The position numbers were made by a program, and so were the translations under genes. From Oscheius onirici (lineage: Eukaryota > Nematoda > Chromadorea > Rhabditida > Rhabditidae), in NCBI GenBank assembly GCA_932521025.1, contig OW051468.1, positions 4,154,064 through 4,218,063 on the forward strand: a DNA stretch of 64,000 nt, written 5' to 3'. Under the pieces are notes generated by a model. That model was not told where the DNA came from and did no database searches. It saw only the letters and a list, made by a program, of their open reading frames with translations. Below are positions 48,901 to 61,381 of this stretch, piece by piece (position 1 is the first letter of the stretch; each line of letters opens with the position of its first letter).

Positions 48901-51390
48901 CTCGGCGCTCCACGAGAATAATACTCGTACTCTCCGTTCTGAACACTTCCTATCGCTAAAGGTTGCTTTTTCAAAGATTGATATGTCAGTACCCGAAGTG
49001 GCTGGACTACTGACTCTTCTCCCGTCGACCGACTCATCTCTCCACCTCGGAGAATTGATATAGTCTTGGCTGGATCTGTTGCTGAGAGGAGGATGTTGAA
49101 TTAAAGGGCTGGGACTGTGTCTCGGAGTTGGATTCACCGATCCCAATCTCTCGTAGACGGTGTTTTGACTCGGCCAACGCGAGGATCCGCGCCGGACGTC
49201 CCGTTGAATGACCAGACAGAGTTTCTCTCGAGATCTTAACAATAGTTTGTTCAAAAGAAAAGGGTATAGTTTACCGTTCGAGCCACTTGTTGACGTCCTC
49301 CAGCGTTGCTCCATCCACACTCTGTCCATTTATTCTCAAGACCGAATCACCTTCTCTCAACCCCGGGTCCTGTAATTCAATTTGTGCGTCTCTTTTTAGA
49401 GTGTCCTACCTTTTCAGCCAACTTGGGATTTCTTATCTCTTTGATGTAAAATCTGCATCCGAGAACAATTCCGAAATCTTCCTTTTTCCGAGACTTGCTC
49501 AATGTGAACTTCAACGTCCTCTGCTCGAATTCCATTACTGGCATCGGAACTTTTCGCTTCACAATCTGAAACAAATGTTGGAACTTTTTTCTGATTAAAA
49601 GTACCATGTTGATCTGGTCTGCGTTTTTGATAATGTCGACGGCTGAGCTGTAGTCTATGCTTTCGAAGGAGACGCCGTTCGCCGAGAGGATTCGGTCATT
49701 GACCCTGGAAGATGCGCGACTTGCCTCCATCATGCGCAAACTGCTCCCTCGAGATGGGAGGCAACTTTCGGCGCGTATTGGGCTTTAAGCCAGCGAAACT
49801 GTGTTAGGTGAAGTGCTTTTATATTTTGCCTAATTGGAGCAGACGACATAGAAAGATAGAATTTCTCGAGAGAGAAAATGATTCGAATTAAGTGATACAA
49901 GGATTGCCCCGCCGTTATCAGGGCTAAACTTATCTACGTATCAACTTCCACCTCCGTATTTTCAGCCTGAACTAATTGCAAACCTTGCTATTTGCTACTT
50001 CCAAAGATACAGTCACTCGGATAATCTCACAAACTGACTTGTCCGAACTTGTTATCACTAACACCCAATTGTAATCTGCGCATCAACTAGAGCTTCACAC
50101 ACGGATAGTTGGGAGCAATTTAAAGGGGATTCAGTAATGAGCTACTGTGATACCTTTTTTTGAGATAACATGAGATAGTCTCTGCAAACATAAGTATTTA
50201 ACTTTTGAAAAGGGGCCGAGGTAACCGATTATAACATTTTCAGACTTGAAACTCACTGTAGCAATCCCCAAGCAGGACCACTGGCTACCACGTCGCTGAC
50301 GACAACAGCGGGATCTCCAGAAGTGAAGTGTGGATTGTCACGTCCTCCAGAAACGGCTATTCCGAATCCGAGAGCGTGGGCCTGAAATTTGTTTTTTAAT
50401 TTTATTCATTCTCGATTGCCACGAGCAAGTAATTGATGCTATTTTATGAGCAGACGGAAGGCAGTTGCTTCGGAACGATACAAACAGGGGGAATCCATAG
50501 TCTCTAGCTTACTGTTGTTAAACTGAATCAAGAGCTACTCTATAAAAATGCTCATCAATGAACTCTTTCTCAAAGCTCCGATGAGAAACTGTTAGACCTC
50601 GTTATTGTCAACAATAATTATACAGTGCCTGAAGAATTGCCGTTTTCTGCTTCTTACAGGGCTGATCAAAATATGATAATAAGAAGGTTATGGAAGGACT
50701 TGTTTGGGAACTGGACGTTTTTTTAAATTCCGATACGAATCACTGAACAGCCATATAATGAAACAAACACCTCTTTAAATACTTCTCGCGAGACATACCA
50801 AAAAAGTGAGGAAAAGAAGGCTGTGGTTAGAGAGTAAGCGGTGAGCAGTGGCCCCGACCTCGAGCCAAATATCTGCTGTAATCGAGACGCGCCTGTCGCC
50901 TTCGGGTAGAGGAAGAGGTCAACTCGAGTGGGACAAAACAGAAGGAAAGAGATGACCGACAGGTGGGAAACGTGACAAGCTTGACTACTTTCGATTGAAA
51001 CGAATGTTGACACTTGATGCGACAGTGAATTGACATAATTGTACGTTTCTCTGGCAGATTGCCACGAGCGAAAATACCAATTAGGCTCTGATCAGAGATT
51101 CCATCATTTCGGTTTTTCCCTCTCAGATTTCCAGTTTTCCCCCCTTTCTCTCTACAAACACCGAAAAAAACCATAATATTTAAATTTATGCACGGGCTTC
51201 CATTTACCTATGGCGGACTGACTCACCCTATGCAAAGAGACGCTCAACAGCTGCCAGCTCGCACAGCCTGGTTGCATCTGAAAACATTTGACATTTTCTT
51301 ACGAAAACAGCTAAAAACCTCGTCGAGATCGTCGGAGACTGGAGGAACGAGAACCTCGCTGTCCTGATGGCTGAGGAGGCCCACATGCAT
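45969..51390 (-). CDS. zoo-1: ZO-1-type tight-junction MAGUK scaffold
   Basis: Junctional scaffold, 1075 residues. Exons: 51390-51319, 51277-51227, 50381-50257, 49704-49605, 49565-49410, 49369-49275, 49234-48993, 48955-48738, 48697-48546, 48298-48115, 48083-47878, 47838-47376, 47338-47232, 47193-46848, 46808-46681, 46640-46316, 46276-46192, 46141-45969; all phases agree. PDZ1 about 30-118 ([15 protein letters not shown]), PDZ2 about 120-205, PDZ3 about 295-395 ([15 protein letters not shown]), SH3 about 405-465, degenerate guanylate kinase about 535-690 (FGPLADVAR), ZU5 about 930-1075 ([19 protein letters not shown]). That order is unique to the ZO family. The intron after exon 10 starts GC in a perfect CAG-GCAAGT context; its 3' end is either 48084 or 48075, differing by three codons. 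Introns 2 and 3 are 845 and 552 nt. A 5' UTR exon probably ends near 51437. Confidence 0.95.
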
Positions 51391-51449
51391 GACGGGGGAA
51401 GGCGGCTGGGGAATTCACCGAAGACACGCCCACCTGTAAAAATCTGATT

Positions 51450-54355
51450 ATTATTTGATAATTTCAATTGTTGTTGGGAGATGAAAAAGTTATTTTTATG
51501 GAATTCTGGATCTTTTTGATAATGGGTGACTTGTCATAGCAAATAATGGATTACCAAGAGATTTTTGAGGGGCAGGTTACATTATCTGTTTGAGTCATTT
51601 TCAGTTTTTCGACTACTAGAACTCATTTTCAAGCTTCGCGATGTTCTACAATCTTGTAGGATCAAAAGCTACAACTTTGCAGAACATCAGGAAGCTGGAT
51701 AACCTTTTCTTCATGTTGGAAATCCAGTTGGGAGATTGTCTCGAGATTAACTGCACTAGCTGATACAGACCAACCGGGTTTCCAACATGAAGAAAAGGTT
51801 ATCCAGCTGTGATGTTCTGCAAAGTTGTAGCTTTTGATCTCCTCTACAAGATTGTAGAACATCGCGAAGCTTGAAAATGAGTTCTAGTAGTCGAAAAACT
51901 AAAAATGACTAGGGGGGGGGGGATTAATGTATACCACCCATTTTTGAGTTTCACAAGCTAAGACTCCTGAACTATTAAACCCTGCCTAGTCGGAAGCTTG
52001 TCTGATCCAACTACTGGAATTGAAATCAGGTTACTGCAAGTGTTAAAATTATGGAGATCAGAGAGAAGAAAAGACTTTTGTCATTTTTAATAACCCTCTA
52101 ATTATTGTATACTTCAATTCTCGTTTCGTTCCGAGGCTGGGAAAAGTTTAATGGCAAGGCTGTACTCCCCAGAGACCGGCTATGGCTCATCTCTTCGACC
52201 TCTTAGTCTCGACAAAGGAAGCAACAGTTGAGGGTAGTTGTCAAAATGATTCTGACGCGCTGTGTCAATGGATGAGAACATGGTGAGACTGAGAAAGAAC
52301 TGTAGAAATCGGACTGACTCATATTGGGGACGCTGGTGACTCTTAAAATGGAAAAAAATCATGGCGGAACGGGAGGCGACAAAGCAGATGACAAATTTTT
52401 GGACCCGCTTGGGGAAAAGCCTTTTTTCGTAGGCGAGGGAGAAGAGACGCGATAAAGTCAACACGATTAGAGGGTTTGACCATCACACCCGTGGCGAAAG
52501 TGAGCCAACCCTCTTTGGGAGAGAGAGAACGATAGCAAACAGTTTGTCTAAGTTTACAAAATTTGCTCAATTGAAAGCATAGCAAACTGAGAAACTATTT
52601 TCAAAAAGGGGTGAAAAGTTCCGACAAAATAGTGATTGTGAGGAAAAAATGTAAAGAGTTAGAAGGGACATTATGATGTAATCGAAAGGTTCCACACTCT
52701 TAGACCATAATTCTAGTTGAGACAAGAAGAAACGGAGGTCAACGGCCTTGTTTTTTGACAGTTTACGAGACCTATAAATGGCTTTTCCGCAGTTGTACGG
52801 GTCGACTGCGAGAGGACGAACGCGCGTAATGAAATTACAGCTGTCATAACTGACGGAATACCCTCTCAGATTGGAATATGTGACACTCGAGACTGTTATC
52901 TAACAGAAGAGGCTAATTGATTTTCCAATTAACCTGTGTGAGAGAACAATTGACGAGCATGAATTGTTGAGCTCACTGCGGGATTAGTTCCATATTTATG
53001 AGGAGGCTCCAATTACTCGGACAGATAGAAAAAGAGACGGGGAGAGACAATGGGATTAGTCACTCGAGTTTGGAAAATATGACCAAGTCGAAAATATTCA
53101 AACTCTTTTTTTTAATTGAAAGGTCGAATATATACAGAGATAAAAAGAAATGCTTCTATGGCGAAAATGCACATAAGCCGTCCTTCTCGTAATTCAAGAG
53201 GTCATCCAAAAAAAGAGGAGCCACGGCGTCCTATTGGCAGAGTGAGAGCGACGAGTAAATTGAGCCACCATTTTATGCCAGAAAAAGTGCCTGGACAGCA
53301 GCAATCGGAAACGGAGCGTAAAGAATCGAAAAAGGCTTGAAGGAGGAGAGTAATTAGTTGTTTGTAAAGGGAAAAAAACCGACTGAAAGAGGATTAAAAC
53401 GCAGAACAAGTCAAAGGCCCAGAATGATGGCCACTGATGGCCTTGCAGGCGTCTATTCCGCTCATTATGGCCTCACAGTTGTGGCTAGTGAGAGCGGAGA
53501 GACTGTCTAGTGAGTCAGGTTCTGTTGCTGCGAGAGAGCGTGGGAACAGACCCTTTCTCTTTCTGATTTATCAAGATTTTCCGTTTGACAAACTAAAGAG
53601 AATTATCGGTAAAGGGTGTGGCTCAACGAACAACAGGAGAGTAATAGCATTTTGTGGAAAAACGAGTTTTACTCGAGCTGATAATATTTCAATCTTTTTT
53701 TGATTCTTCTATTGGAAGTATTATGAGAAAACGCCAAAAAACTAATATTTTGAGTGTGAAAGAGTCGATTGAATGGGGTTGGCGACTCTTGCGGCTGAGG
53801 CTAATAAAAACATTACAACCGGGTGGATCCATTGTGGATTGGTCCCAGTGAAATCCGCTTGGAATCTATTCAAAATGAGAACGAAAAAACTAAATTAAAG
53901 GGTCCAAAAGGTGTGAAAATGCACACCCGGTAGTTTTTTGGGGTTAGGCGGGAAGAGGACCATCGATCGATCGCTCGGTCAGTCAGCCTCCTATGTAAAA
54001 GACCCAGCTGACCTTGTGGGAGCCACATCTGGCCGCAATTTCTCGACTTTGGAGGGAGAGAGCCATAAGCTTTGTGTTATTCATTAGAAACCGAAAAAGA
54101 GTGAAATTGGGCAAATACATGGTCAAAAGAAGATAGTATGCGATAATAAAGATTAAATTTATGTGTATCGTCTACATATGCACTGTAATGTGACGAAAGT
54201 CTTCTGTAAAATCACCACGACATGTCGTCCTTCCACCAACTGAAACACTTATTCATATATTGAACTAAGAATCATGTTTGAATCCGGTTACCATTTTATG
54301 CTCTACGACAGTAGTTTCAGAAAATAACACTATTTCTATACGGTTCTGTTGAAAC
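51450..54355. other. Upstream region of ZO-1 and interval to sulfotransferase
   Basis: 2.9 kb without a supported gene. It contains the fold-back element at 51592-51911 and a G12 run just after it. Frames between 52180 and 53850 are short and unspliced, with no family resemblance. Confidence 0.4.
51592..51911. repeat. Near-perfect fold-back element
   Basis: Arms of about 130 bp run inward from AGTTTTTCGACTACTAGAAC (left) and its inverse (right), through a shared AACATCGCGAAGCTT-type block to AACATGAAGAAAAGGTTATC. The right arm carries a short extra CTCCT. No clear target duplication; a poly-G tract abuts the right end. Confidence 0.85.
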
Positions 54356-54360
54356 CCATG

Positions 54361-55478
54361 CTAACGATCAGAATACTGAGAAGATATGACTAACTGTTCA
54401 GCCTCAGTTCCAGCCAACTTCTCCTTGAAATCGGCGTCAATTCGGTCACTCTGTCTTTTGGAGAGGAGCTTCCTCCATCCACACTTCTTCCCCTCACGTA
54501 TAAACTGGCCACGGGCATTTCTAAAACTGTAATATGAGGACAACCAACTAACACTTTGGAATCGGGAATGATGGCATTTTCCTTCTCTTTCATCACCTCG
54601 AATTTACTGTTGTCGACAACTTCTTTCAGTTTTTTAGAGTCCTCGACGAGACGACTAGCTCTGTCTCCGAGGTAGTGGCCAATCTGAAATAGTTTCTGGC
54701 ATACGACTGGATACTTACCTTTCGAACAGTTGTCTCCAAATCTTCCAACATGTCTTCATATTTTAATAAGAGCACATTGGGCCTGTGAATCCAAGGCAGA
54801 TAGCCAACAAGATGGTCGATTGCAGAACCGTACATCAGTTTTCCTATGTTAGACTTTATTCCTCACAATGCCCGGACAAGTACCTGTCATGTGCTTCTCG
54901 AAAAAGTCGTCAAAACTCCCCGAAAAACTGATAGACTTGATGTTTCGGAAATGATGATAATAGCTAAAACTTTGGGTCTAATGCCTGACTCTTGATTAGT
55001 TTATTTAACTTTTCATAAAGTACGGCGGACGAAAAGAAAAAGAGGTTACCTGACTAGAACGTCTTTCGGATTTCTGACACAGTAGATGTACTTTGTCGTC
55101 TCGTTGTACGAGAGAAAGCCCTCTCGAAAGTGTGATTTCAGAAGACGGGGTCTGACCGCCTGGGCCACGCTTTCGGGAGACGAGAGCTCAATGTAGGGAC
55201 TTTGACAACTCATGCCAGTCTCGTACTCCGAGTTAGTCTTCTCAAGTTTGTAATTTTCCCTCAAAAGCTGGAGACAAATGTGTTGAAGCCAGGTTGTTCC
55301 ACTTCGAGGGTATGTGATGATGACAGTATCAGTTGGCTCGAAACTCATGTTCATGGCTGCTCTGATTGTTAGGTGAATATATGCTGTCTCTAACCGACCT
55401 CAAATGATCGGCATTGAGTGTTCTTCTACAAAGATGTCCTTCAATCACGATATGAAGATCGTCTTCCTCCACAATCAT
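54361..55478 (-). CDS. Cytosolic sulfotransferase
   Basis: PAPS-dependent sulfotransferase for small molecules, 295 residues as usual for the family. Exons: 55478-55399, 55361-55050, 54963-54884, 54843-54719, 54683-54553, 54520-54361; phases agree. The PAPS 5'-phosphosulfate loop is TYPRSGTTW (about 43-51), the catalytic His region is KSHFREGFL, and the 3'-phosphate site is YCVRNPKDVLVS. The C-terminal RNARGQFIREGKKCGWR corresponds to the family's RKGxxGDWK region, with Asn-Ala and an extra Cys as changes. The start at MIVEEDDL puts the loop at the usual distance; an acceptor lies 9 nt upstream. An upstream in-frame ATG at 55574 would add 32 residues. The substrate is unknown. Confidence 0.94.
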
Positions 55479-55479
55479 T

Positions 55480-56135
55480 TTGACCAGCTGAATGAGAGAA
55501 CTGATCGAGTGCCGACTTCTGAATGACCCGATAAGACCACGTTGCTGACAGGGAAACCAGCGATAAAAGAACATGGCCTACAGGTAGTTTATAGCCAGAA
55601 AAGTGGATTATGTTGATCAATCTGTATTTGCGGGAAATGGGAGTCCGGTGAGAAAGTAGTCTTCGCAATTGTAAAAAAATAGGTTTGGTTCACAATTGTA
55701 AAAAAACCAGATTGTCTTTTTTGCAACGGTGATCCGGATCTCTACGATAAGATGGTCGAGCGAATGGCTCGACGGGCCCTCGTGAGCATACACGCCTCCT
55801 TTTGCGTCTCTTTGCCCGCGGCATTGGGTTGGGTTCCATCACCCCGGAGTCGAGACAGACGAGTAAAAATAACAAAAAATAAACTTCTATATTTTCAGTT
55901 TTTGTTTCTTTGCTTTTATCTTGGGTCAGTAACATCACAGAAAACTTTGCTAGTCTTCCCAGAACATGTTCTCCCTGTTTCAGTTGACGTTCTTCTTGTG
56001 ATTCTTTTATTTGCACAGGACATATCGTCGACGAACCCCAATTGCCAGCAGATCTCTTTGAAGCATTTCCATCTTTAAATAAAAACACATGAAACATCTG
56101 AGCAAACGGCATATATATGTTGCAGTTAGAACTGT
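55480..56135. other. Interval upstream of sulfotransferase
   Basis: A minus-strand frame (56154-55690) contains two polar stretches, one with RAKRRKRRRVCSRGP, separated by an AT-rich segment that could be an intron. No domain or start is convincing, so I leave it unassigned. Confidence 0.3.
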
Positions 56136-56138
56136 TTT

Positions 56139-57200
56139 CCAAAATGACCTTCAAAATTTGGTTCCGGCTTGGTCTCGAGGGTACTTGGCGCGCAAATTAT
56201 TTTTGGTGGGATTTCAAAATTTTGCCGTTTTTCCGGTCGAATTTTCGCTCTTTCTTCTTATTTTTAAAGCGTGTCTCCGGCTACGAAAAATCGCTGCGAG
56301 ACCAATTGCGCTGGTTCCGTCACGATTGCAACTGGTCCCGACACGTTCTCATCCCAAAATTTTTATTTTCGCATTTTCGATGGTTTACACTCGTTTTTTG
56401 AGTTCCAAACTATGATTAATCGATTCGGCATCAAATTTTACATCAAATACGTACATTCCGATATCAAAAATCTAGCAAAACTGGAAGGAAAGGGCGAAAA
56501 CAGCATTTCTGTGCTTTATTACTTTTCTTTCCTAAGCACCATAATTTTGATGTCGGAATAGATGTAAAATTTGATGCCGAATCGATTAAACATGGTTTGG
56601 AAACAAAAAAACGAGTGCAAAACGTCGAAAAAGCGAAAATAAAAATTTTGGAATAAGATCGCGTCGGGACCCGCAGTAATCGTGACGGGACCAATGCCAA
56701 TTGGTCTCGCATGGTTTTTGGCAAAGTGGCAGATGCCGGAGGCTTCCTTTAAGCCATTTTTCTTGTTTCTTTCTTGCCTATCAATCGTAGAAATACCCTC
56801 TATGATTTTAAGAAAAAAAAATAGGGGAAAATAGTTCAGTTTTCAATTTTTACCGTTGATCTTCGTCAAAGCAGGTGATTTAATCGGCAGGATTGATAAA
56901 TCAAAATAAAAAATGGTAGGAGTACTATTCCCAGGCCTATATTCGCATACAACCGCATCGACAGCCTTTTAGAGCGTCTTTTTCTATTTTTGACTATTTC
57001 GGAATTCGTTTTTCACAAAATCGTAGAGGGCGTTTTCACGATTGATAGGCAAGAAAGAAACAAGAAAAATTGCTTAAAAATAAGAAGAAAGAGCGAAAAT
57101 TCGACCGGAAAAACGGCAAAATTTTGAAATCCCGCACAAAATAATTTCGCGCCAAGTCCCCTCGAGACCAAGCCGGAACCAAATTTTGAAGGTCAATTTG
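56139..57200. repeat. Nested fold-back element, about 1.06 kb
   Basis: Three sets of inverted arms: outer 56145-56266 with 57075-57199 (block CCGGTCGAATTTTCGCTC and inverse), inner 56297-56475 with 56540-56725 (block TTAATCGATTCGGCATCAAA-like), and 56755-56795 with 57040-57075 (CTTGCCTATCAATCGT and inverse). The arrangement looks like one fold-back repeat inside another. No coding frame. Confidence 0.8.
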
Positions 57201-57419
57201 GCGAGACCTATAAACTAAAGTGAAAGTGTTTACGAGATATTTTCGCTTTTTATCTTATTTATCCTATTTTGACTTTCAGTTTTATGTTTTTTTTTTTCAG
57301 TTTTATGTTTTTTTATCGAAAAATTCATCAAAATTCCGACATTTTGACACCAAAACGGCTTGAAAAAAAACCTTTCAATCACTTTTTGACCCAATTTCGT
57401 CGTAGTTTTATCTCTGTCC

Positions 57420-58200
57420 AGCATCAACTCCATACCGTTGTTAATCGGTCCTAACGACGAGGATATCATTCGTCCCATCGATCTGGTACAACCGAAGTTA
57501 CAACTCGTCTATCGGGAACTGGAGATGGACGATCCGGACGACCCCGAGTACTTTCCGACATCTCTGGCAAAATCAGCTGCTGTAGCCAAAAAGACCATCC
57601 AAGATATTGAACAAGGATTGGATAGCTTCTGGAAGAACTAGTACCCGAAAGAGCCTGAAGGGAGCCTTCAACCGCTCCCACATGGCCTACGCCGCTTCAG
57701 ACAGGATCCCGGTCAAAGGAGAAACAGTCCTTCTGGACGAAGACAAAGAGACTCCCCGCCACACCTGACCTAGAGGAGTCATTCAAGAGCTCGTTTACAG
57801 TTCTGACCGAGCAATTCGAAGTGTCAAGATTCGCCTCGCAAATGGACACGTCATTCAGCGACCAATGAACAAGCTAATTCTCAAAGGAGTGCACAGTTTT
57901 TTCGGCTTCTGGAAATCTGCCATTCTACCTGGACCCCTCCACTGCTGTCGCCGACTACACGCTACAATCGAGAACTGTCAATGGATCAGCTAAACTCATG
58001 GTGACGATTCAATTTCAATGCCCTGGAACTCCCAACTGCTGGATGTGCTCGGAACTTCTCGAAAATCCTCAGTGCTGGCCTACGGCTACTCTGGCCTTGA
58101 CCATTCTCTATCTCTACAGTCTTGACTACCATCTTAGTCATGTGGTACTGCTACTGCAACAGAAGATGCATCAGCTGTCGTACCAAGTGTAATGGACTGC
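57420..58200 (+). mobile_element. BEL/Pao-type LTR retrotransposon remnant
   Basis: The frame from about 57438 encodes the integrase C-terminal region typical of BEL/Pao pol (IIRPIDLVQPK, FWKN, later LRER-like sequence). Multiple stops and frame changes follow. Downstream frames with a hydrophobic span and a Cys-rich segment could come from an envelope-like gene. LTRs were not identified. Inverted flanks at 57219-57290 and 58372-58441 suggest that the fragment sits inside a later fold-back structure. Confidence 0.7.
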
Positions 58201-58379
58201 TCTTGAAAGTCTCCAACATCATTCGCTGCCTTGCCGATCATGCCTTCTCTTCTCTGCAATTCCCGCTGTCACAAGTCTAGCGCAAAGTGCTGTAACAAAT
58301 TGTAATTGACTTTCTTTTATTGTTGTGTTGTTATTACCTTGCAATAAACTTTTGTATTGCAATCTTTGCTTAAATAAAA

Positions 58380-58525
58380 CTGAAAAATTGCGTCAAAATA
58401 GGATAAATAAGATAAAAAGCGAAAATATCTCGTAAACACTACACTGAACACTTTGAACTGAAATAGATCACTTTGAACTAGTTCAAAGTGTTTAAACACT
58501 TTGAACTAGTGTAAACAGGTTACAT
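58380..58525. repeat. Short palindromic CACTTTGAACT repeats
   Basis: ACACTTTGAACT and its inverse occur at least four times within about 80 bp (near 58445-58500), able to form a tight hairpin. It adjoins the right inverted flank of the BEL/Pao remnant. Confidence 0.6.
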
Positions 58526-59973
58526 TGAAAAACAGTTCTAACTGCAACATATACAACGATTTGCAGGTTCCAACCTCCGATTCAAAAACTCCTTCTTCCC
58601 GTTGGTCACCGGCTTAAATTAGAGAGAGTTGGATCGAAACAACCTCTACCTCTCAAAGGTTTCCTTGTCTGGAAACAGCATCAATTTCTACCTCAAGAGT
58701 AGATGAGAAGACCATGCTGATGTCTGTTCTCCATCAACACTTTGTCCTATTCTTCCACCTCATGATGTTTGTTTTCTCTTTTGACGGTTTGATCTCACAT
58801 CATATCGAGAGCCAGAGGATGAACTAACGTCTACAGGCGAAATCTACACATGTTTACCACACGAATTGGCGTAAACATTTCCCGTGCAAGTATAGTCAGT
58901 CACCAGTGCATTTGTCAAGGATCAAAATGTTTTCTCAACCACTTTTAACCCTCTTTTTGGTGGTTTTTTCCAATAGCAGTGAGTTTTCCAGAAGAACTGC
59001 TTAATTCATTTAAATAGACAGCCATAAACCTCGACGTTCTGAGCAGTATTGGAGAAAATGTCGTTCTGGAACTTTCTGCAGTGACCATTGACGGATGGTT
59101 CTTCGGGCACATGATCGACAGTTATTTCGACAATCCAATCGGTTGGATTGTAAAGTGGACAATCTATGGGTCCGTGGCCACTGGATCTCTGACTCTTTAC
59201 CAATTTCTTCGAAGAACATCGAGTCGAAGGAGACAATACCGGAACATACATGCATTGGGTGGTGTGTTTTGTCTTTGCCTAAAAATATAACAGATATTCA
59301 GAATCGCTGGTACACGGCCCTTCCTTGGAACCTCTTCTCTCGTTTCTACGGCTACTTCTCTAAAATTCCAATTCCCCGTCCTCTTCGACGTCTGATATAC
59401 GGTAGATATGCAAAAATACACGGAGCTAACATGGACGAAGCTGAAAAACCATACGAAAATTATTCAACATTTGTAGCCTGGTTTTTTTTCCAGCTGACGG
59501 AATCATAATCCATTATGGACAGGTCAAAGATGGAGATAAAATTGTGTATGTCAAGGACAGGACTTTTCGGTCGAGGAGTTTCTAGGTCCAATTGAAGTTC
59601 ACCAGAAGGTAGGTCGATTATGCTCTGAAAATCCACACAATCTTGGATTGCAATCACAGAATCACAGGTTCACAAAATAGTTCTTGACTAGACACTTTGC
59701 AGAAAGGCAAGAAGTTGTACAAGGTCTGTGTGTTTCTCACTTCCGGGAGCTACCACAACTTTCACTCCCCCGCCAAGTGGGCTCTGAAGGAGATTTTCCA
59801 TCATCCTCAGGCTTGTTGAAAACCGTACAATTGGTTTAGGTATCTTCTGAATCACACATAGTGAAGTTAGAATGACAAATTCGATAAGTGGAGCCTCTAG
59901 ATGGGTTTACAAGTTGGTTTATAAAGTTTGTTTGACAGGGGTAAAGAATAAAAATAAACGAAAGAAAGGAAAA

Positions 59974-60037
59974 GGAATCGAACCCATGACCAAATGATCA
60001 GGAGACTGGACCACTCACCACTAGGCCACGCTGCCAT
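59974..60037 (-). repeat. tRNA-like sequence inside the decarboxylase locus
   Basis: On the minus strand: GTGGCCTAGTGG (perfect box A) and GGTTCGATTCC (perfect box B) at normal spacing, with a D-arm-like TGGCC / GGTCCA. No 7-bp acceptor stem forms, so this is a SINE head or a pseudo-tRNA rather than a working tRNA. Confidence 0.55.
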
Positions 60038-60059
60038 GTTTTCGCAGGCTTGTTGAAAA

Positions 60060-60416
60060 CCTGCGCTGCGGTCTGGGCTGCGCCGCGGCCAGGTTGTACT
60101 TTGCGGCGGGCTAAAAAAAATTCATTTCGCATTTTTTTCTGATTTTTTTTGTTTCCAAATACGTCCCTCGATTAGATTTTTTTTTGCCATCAGAAAAATT
60201 GGAAGAAAATCGAAAACTGACAATGAAAATCGAAGAAAACTGCTATTTTTACCAAATTTCTTCAAAAATCCGCATTTTTTTTTCTTCCAATTTTTCTGAT
60301 GGCAAAACTAAATCTAATCGGGGGACGTATTTAGAAACAAAAAAAAATCAGAAAAAATGCGAAATGAATTTTTTTAGCCCGCCGCAAAGTCCAACCTGGC
60401 CGCAGCGCAGCGCAAC
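60060..60416. mobile_element. Fold-back insertion in the decarboxylase locus
   Basis: Arms 60060-60200 and 60270-60416 are inverted copies running from the GCGCTGCGG region through GGCGGGCTAAAAAAAATTCA to the CCATCAGAAAAATTGG block, with a centre of about 70 bp. A CAGGCTTGTTGAAAACC direct repeat occurs at about 59810 and again at 60047, next to the left arm. Confidence 0.75.
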
Positions 60417-60623
60417 AACCCAGAATCAACGGCCTGATCATCCTGGTATGGCATATTATGTCTCATTTTCATCAAATCTTCTCTTGAATTTAGGCGACTT
60501 GTTCAAAGTTAGAGCTGGTTATATCAACTATATTCCTCGAGTATTCTGTGTAAACCAGAGAGTATGTGTCTGTGGCGAGTGGGAACACGGATTTATGAGT
60601 ATGACGCCCAATGCAGCCACGTA

Positions 60624-61381
60624 TAGTCTGTTCACAAAAAAAAACAACCAAATCGCGGATGTTCGCGGGCACTTTGCCGAGCAATTCAAACAGCTGAAAA
60701 TTAGCTCGGGAATTCCCTTCAGTTGAAATTTGCCGCTTTCGCTTGATGTTTTCCGTATATTTTACCTCTTATCAACGTAATAACGTAGCATACGTATGGT
60801 TTGTTCAGAAAAAAGAGAGCTCGACCGTAACCGTAACACATTTATTTCCGCGCGAGACCCTTATAACATGGAAACATAGGATACTCAGCTGTTTTCTGTT
60901 GTTATTCCGGTCTCGCAGCGAATTAAATGGGTTATGGTCGAGCTCTCTTTTTTTTTTTGAACAAACCATACCAGTCTTGAAGAAAACGTGTAAGGTGAAC
61001 ACGTACGAGCAATATAAGGGATTGTTTTGTCATTCGTAGCTTTTGATGAACTCCGAGAGTTCTGACAGAGCCTAATTCAACCACTGAAGGGTATGACCTT
61101 CTTGCTTGGTGATAGCAGAGCATGAAACCTGGCGAAAATAAGGTTTCTCGGAATTCATGGGATCTTTCTGTGATTTACAAATTTGTATGTCATTTTTCTT
61201 GAACAATGTTGCTTTTTTCGTTGTTAGAAGAACACAATGGACGTAAAACTGCAGAAATTAACAAAAAAAAGATGCAAATAAAGTTCAGCAAAAGGCGAAA
61301 ATTCATACTACAGTTGTTTGAATTCGCGGGAAAAATGCCCGCGAACATCTGCGATTTGGTTGTTTTTTTGTGAACAGACTA
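60624..61381. mobile_element. TA-flanked non-autonomous element in a decarboxylase exon
   Basis: 758 bp with ends TAGTCTGTTCAC and GTGAACAGACTA and sub-terminal inverted blocks containing CCAAATCGC, ATGTTCGCGGGC. Flanked by TA (60622-60623 and 61382-61383), as for Tc1/mariner-type insertions. Joining the flanks at one TA restores the frame across NAAT-YVGD. A second small fold-back (60798-60969, GGTTTGTTCAG arms) is nested inside. No transposase frame. Confidence 0.85.

Noticed and set aside
53437-53851. Plus-strand frames around 53.4-53.9 kb.
   Set aside because: Short, overlapping, no splice links and no recognisable motifs.
59974-60037. A functional tRNA gene.
   Set aside because: Both boxes are good, but no acceptor stem forms and the sequence sits in a cluster of insertions.
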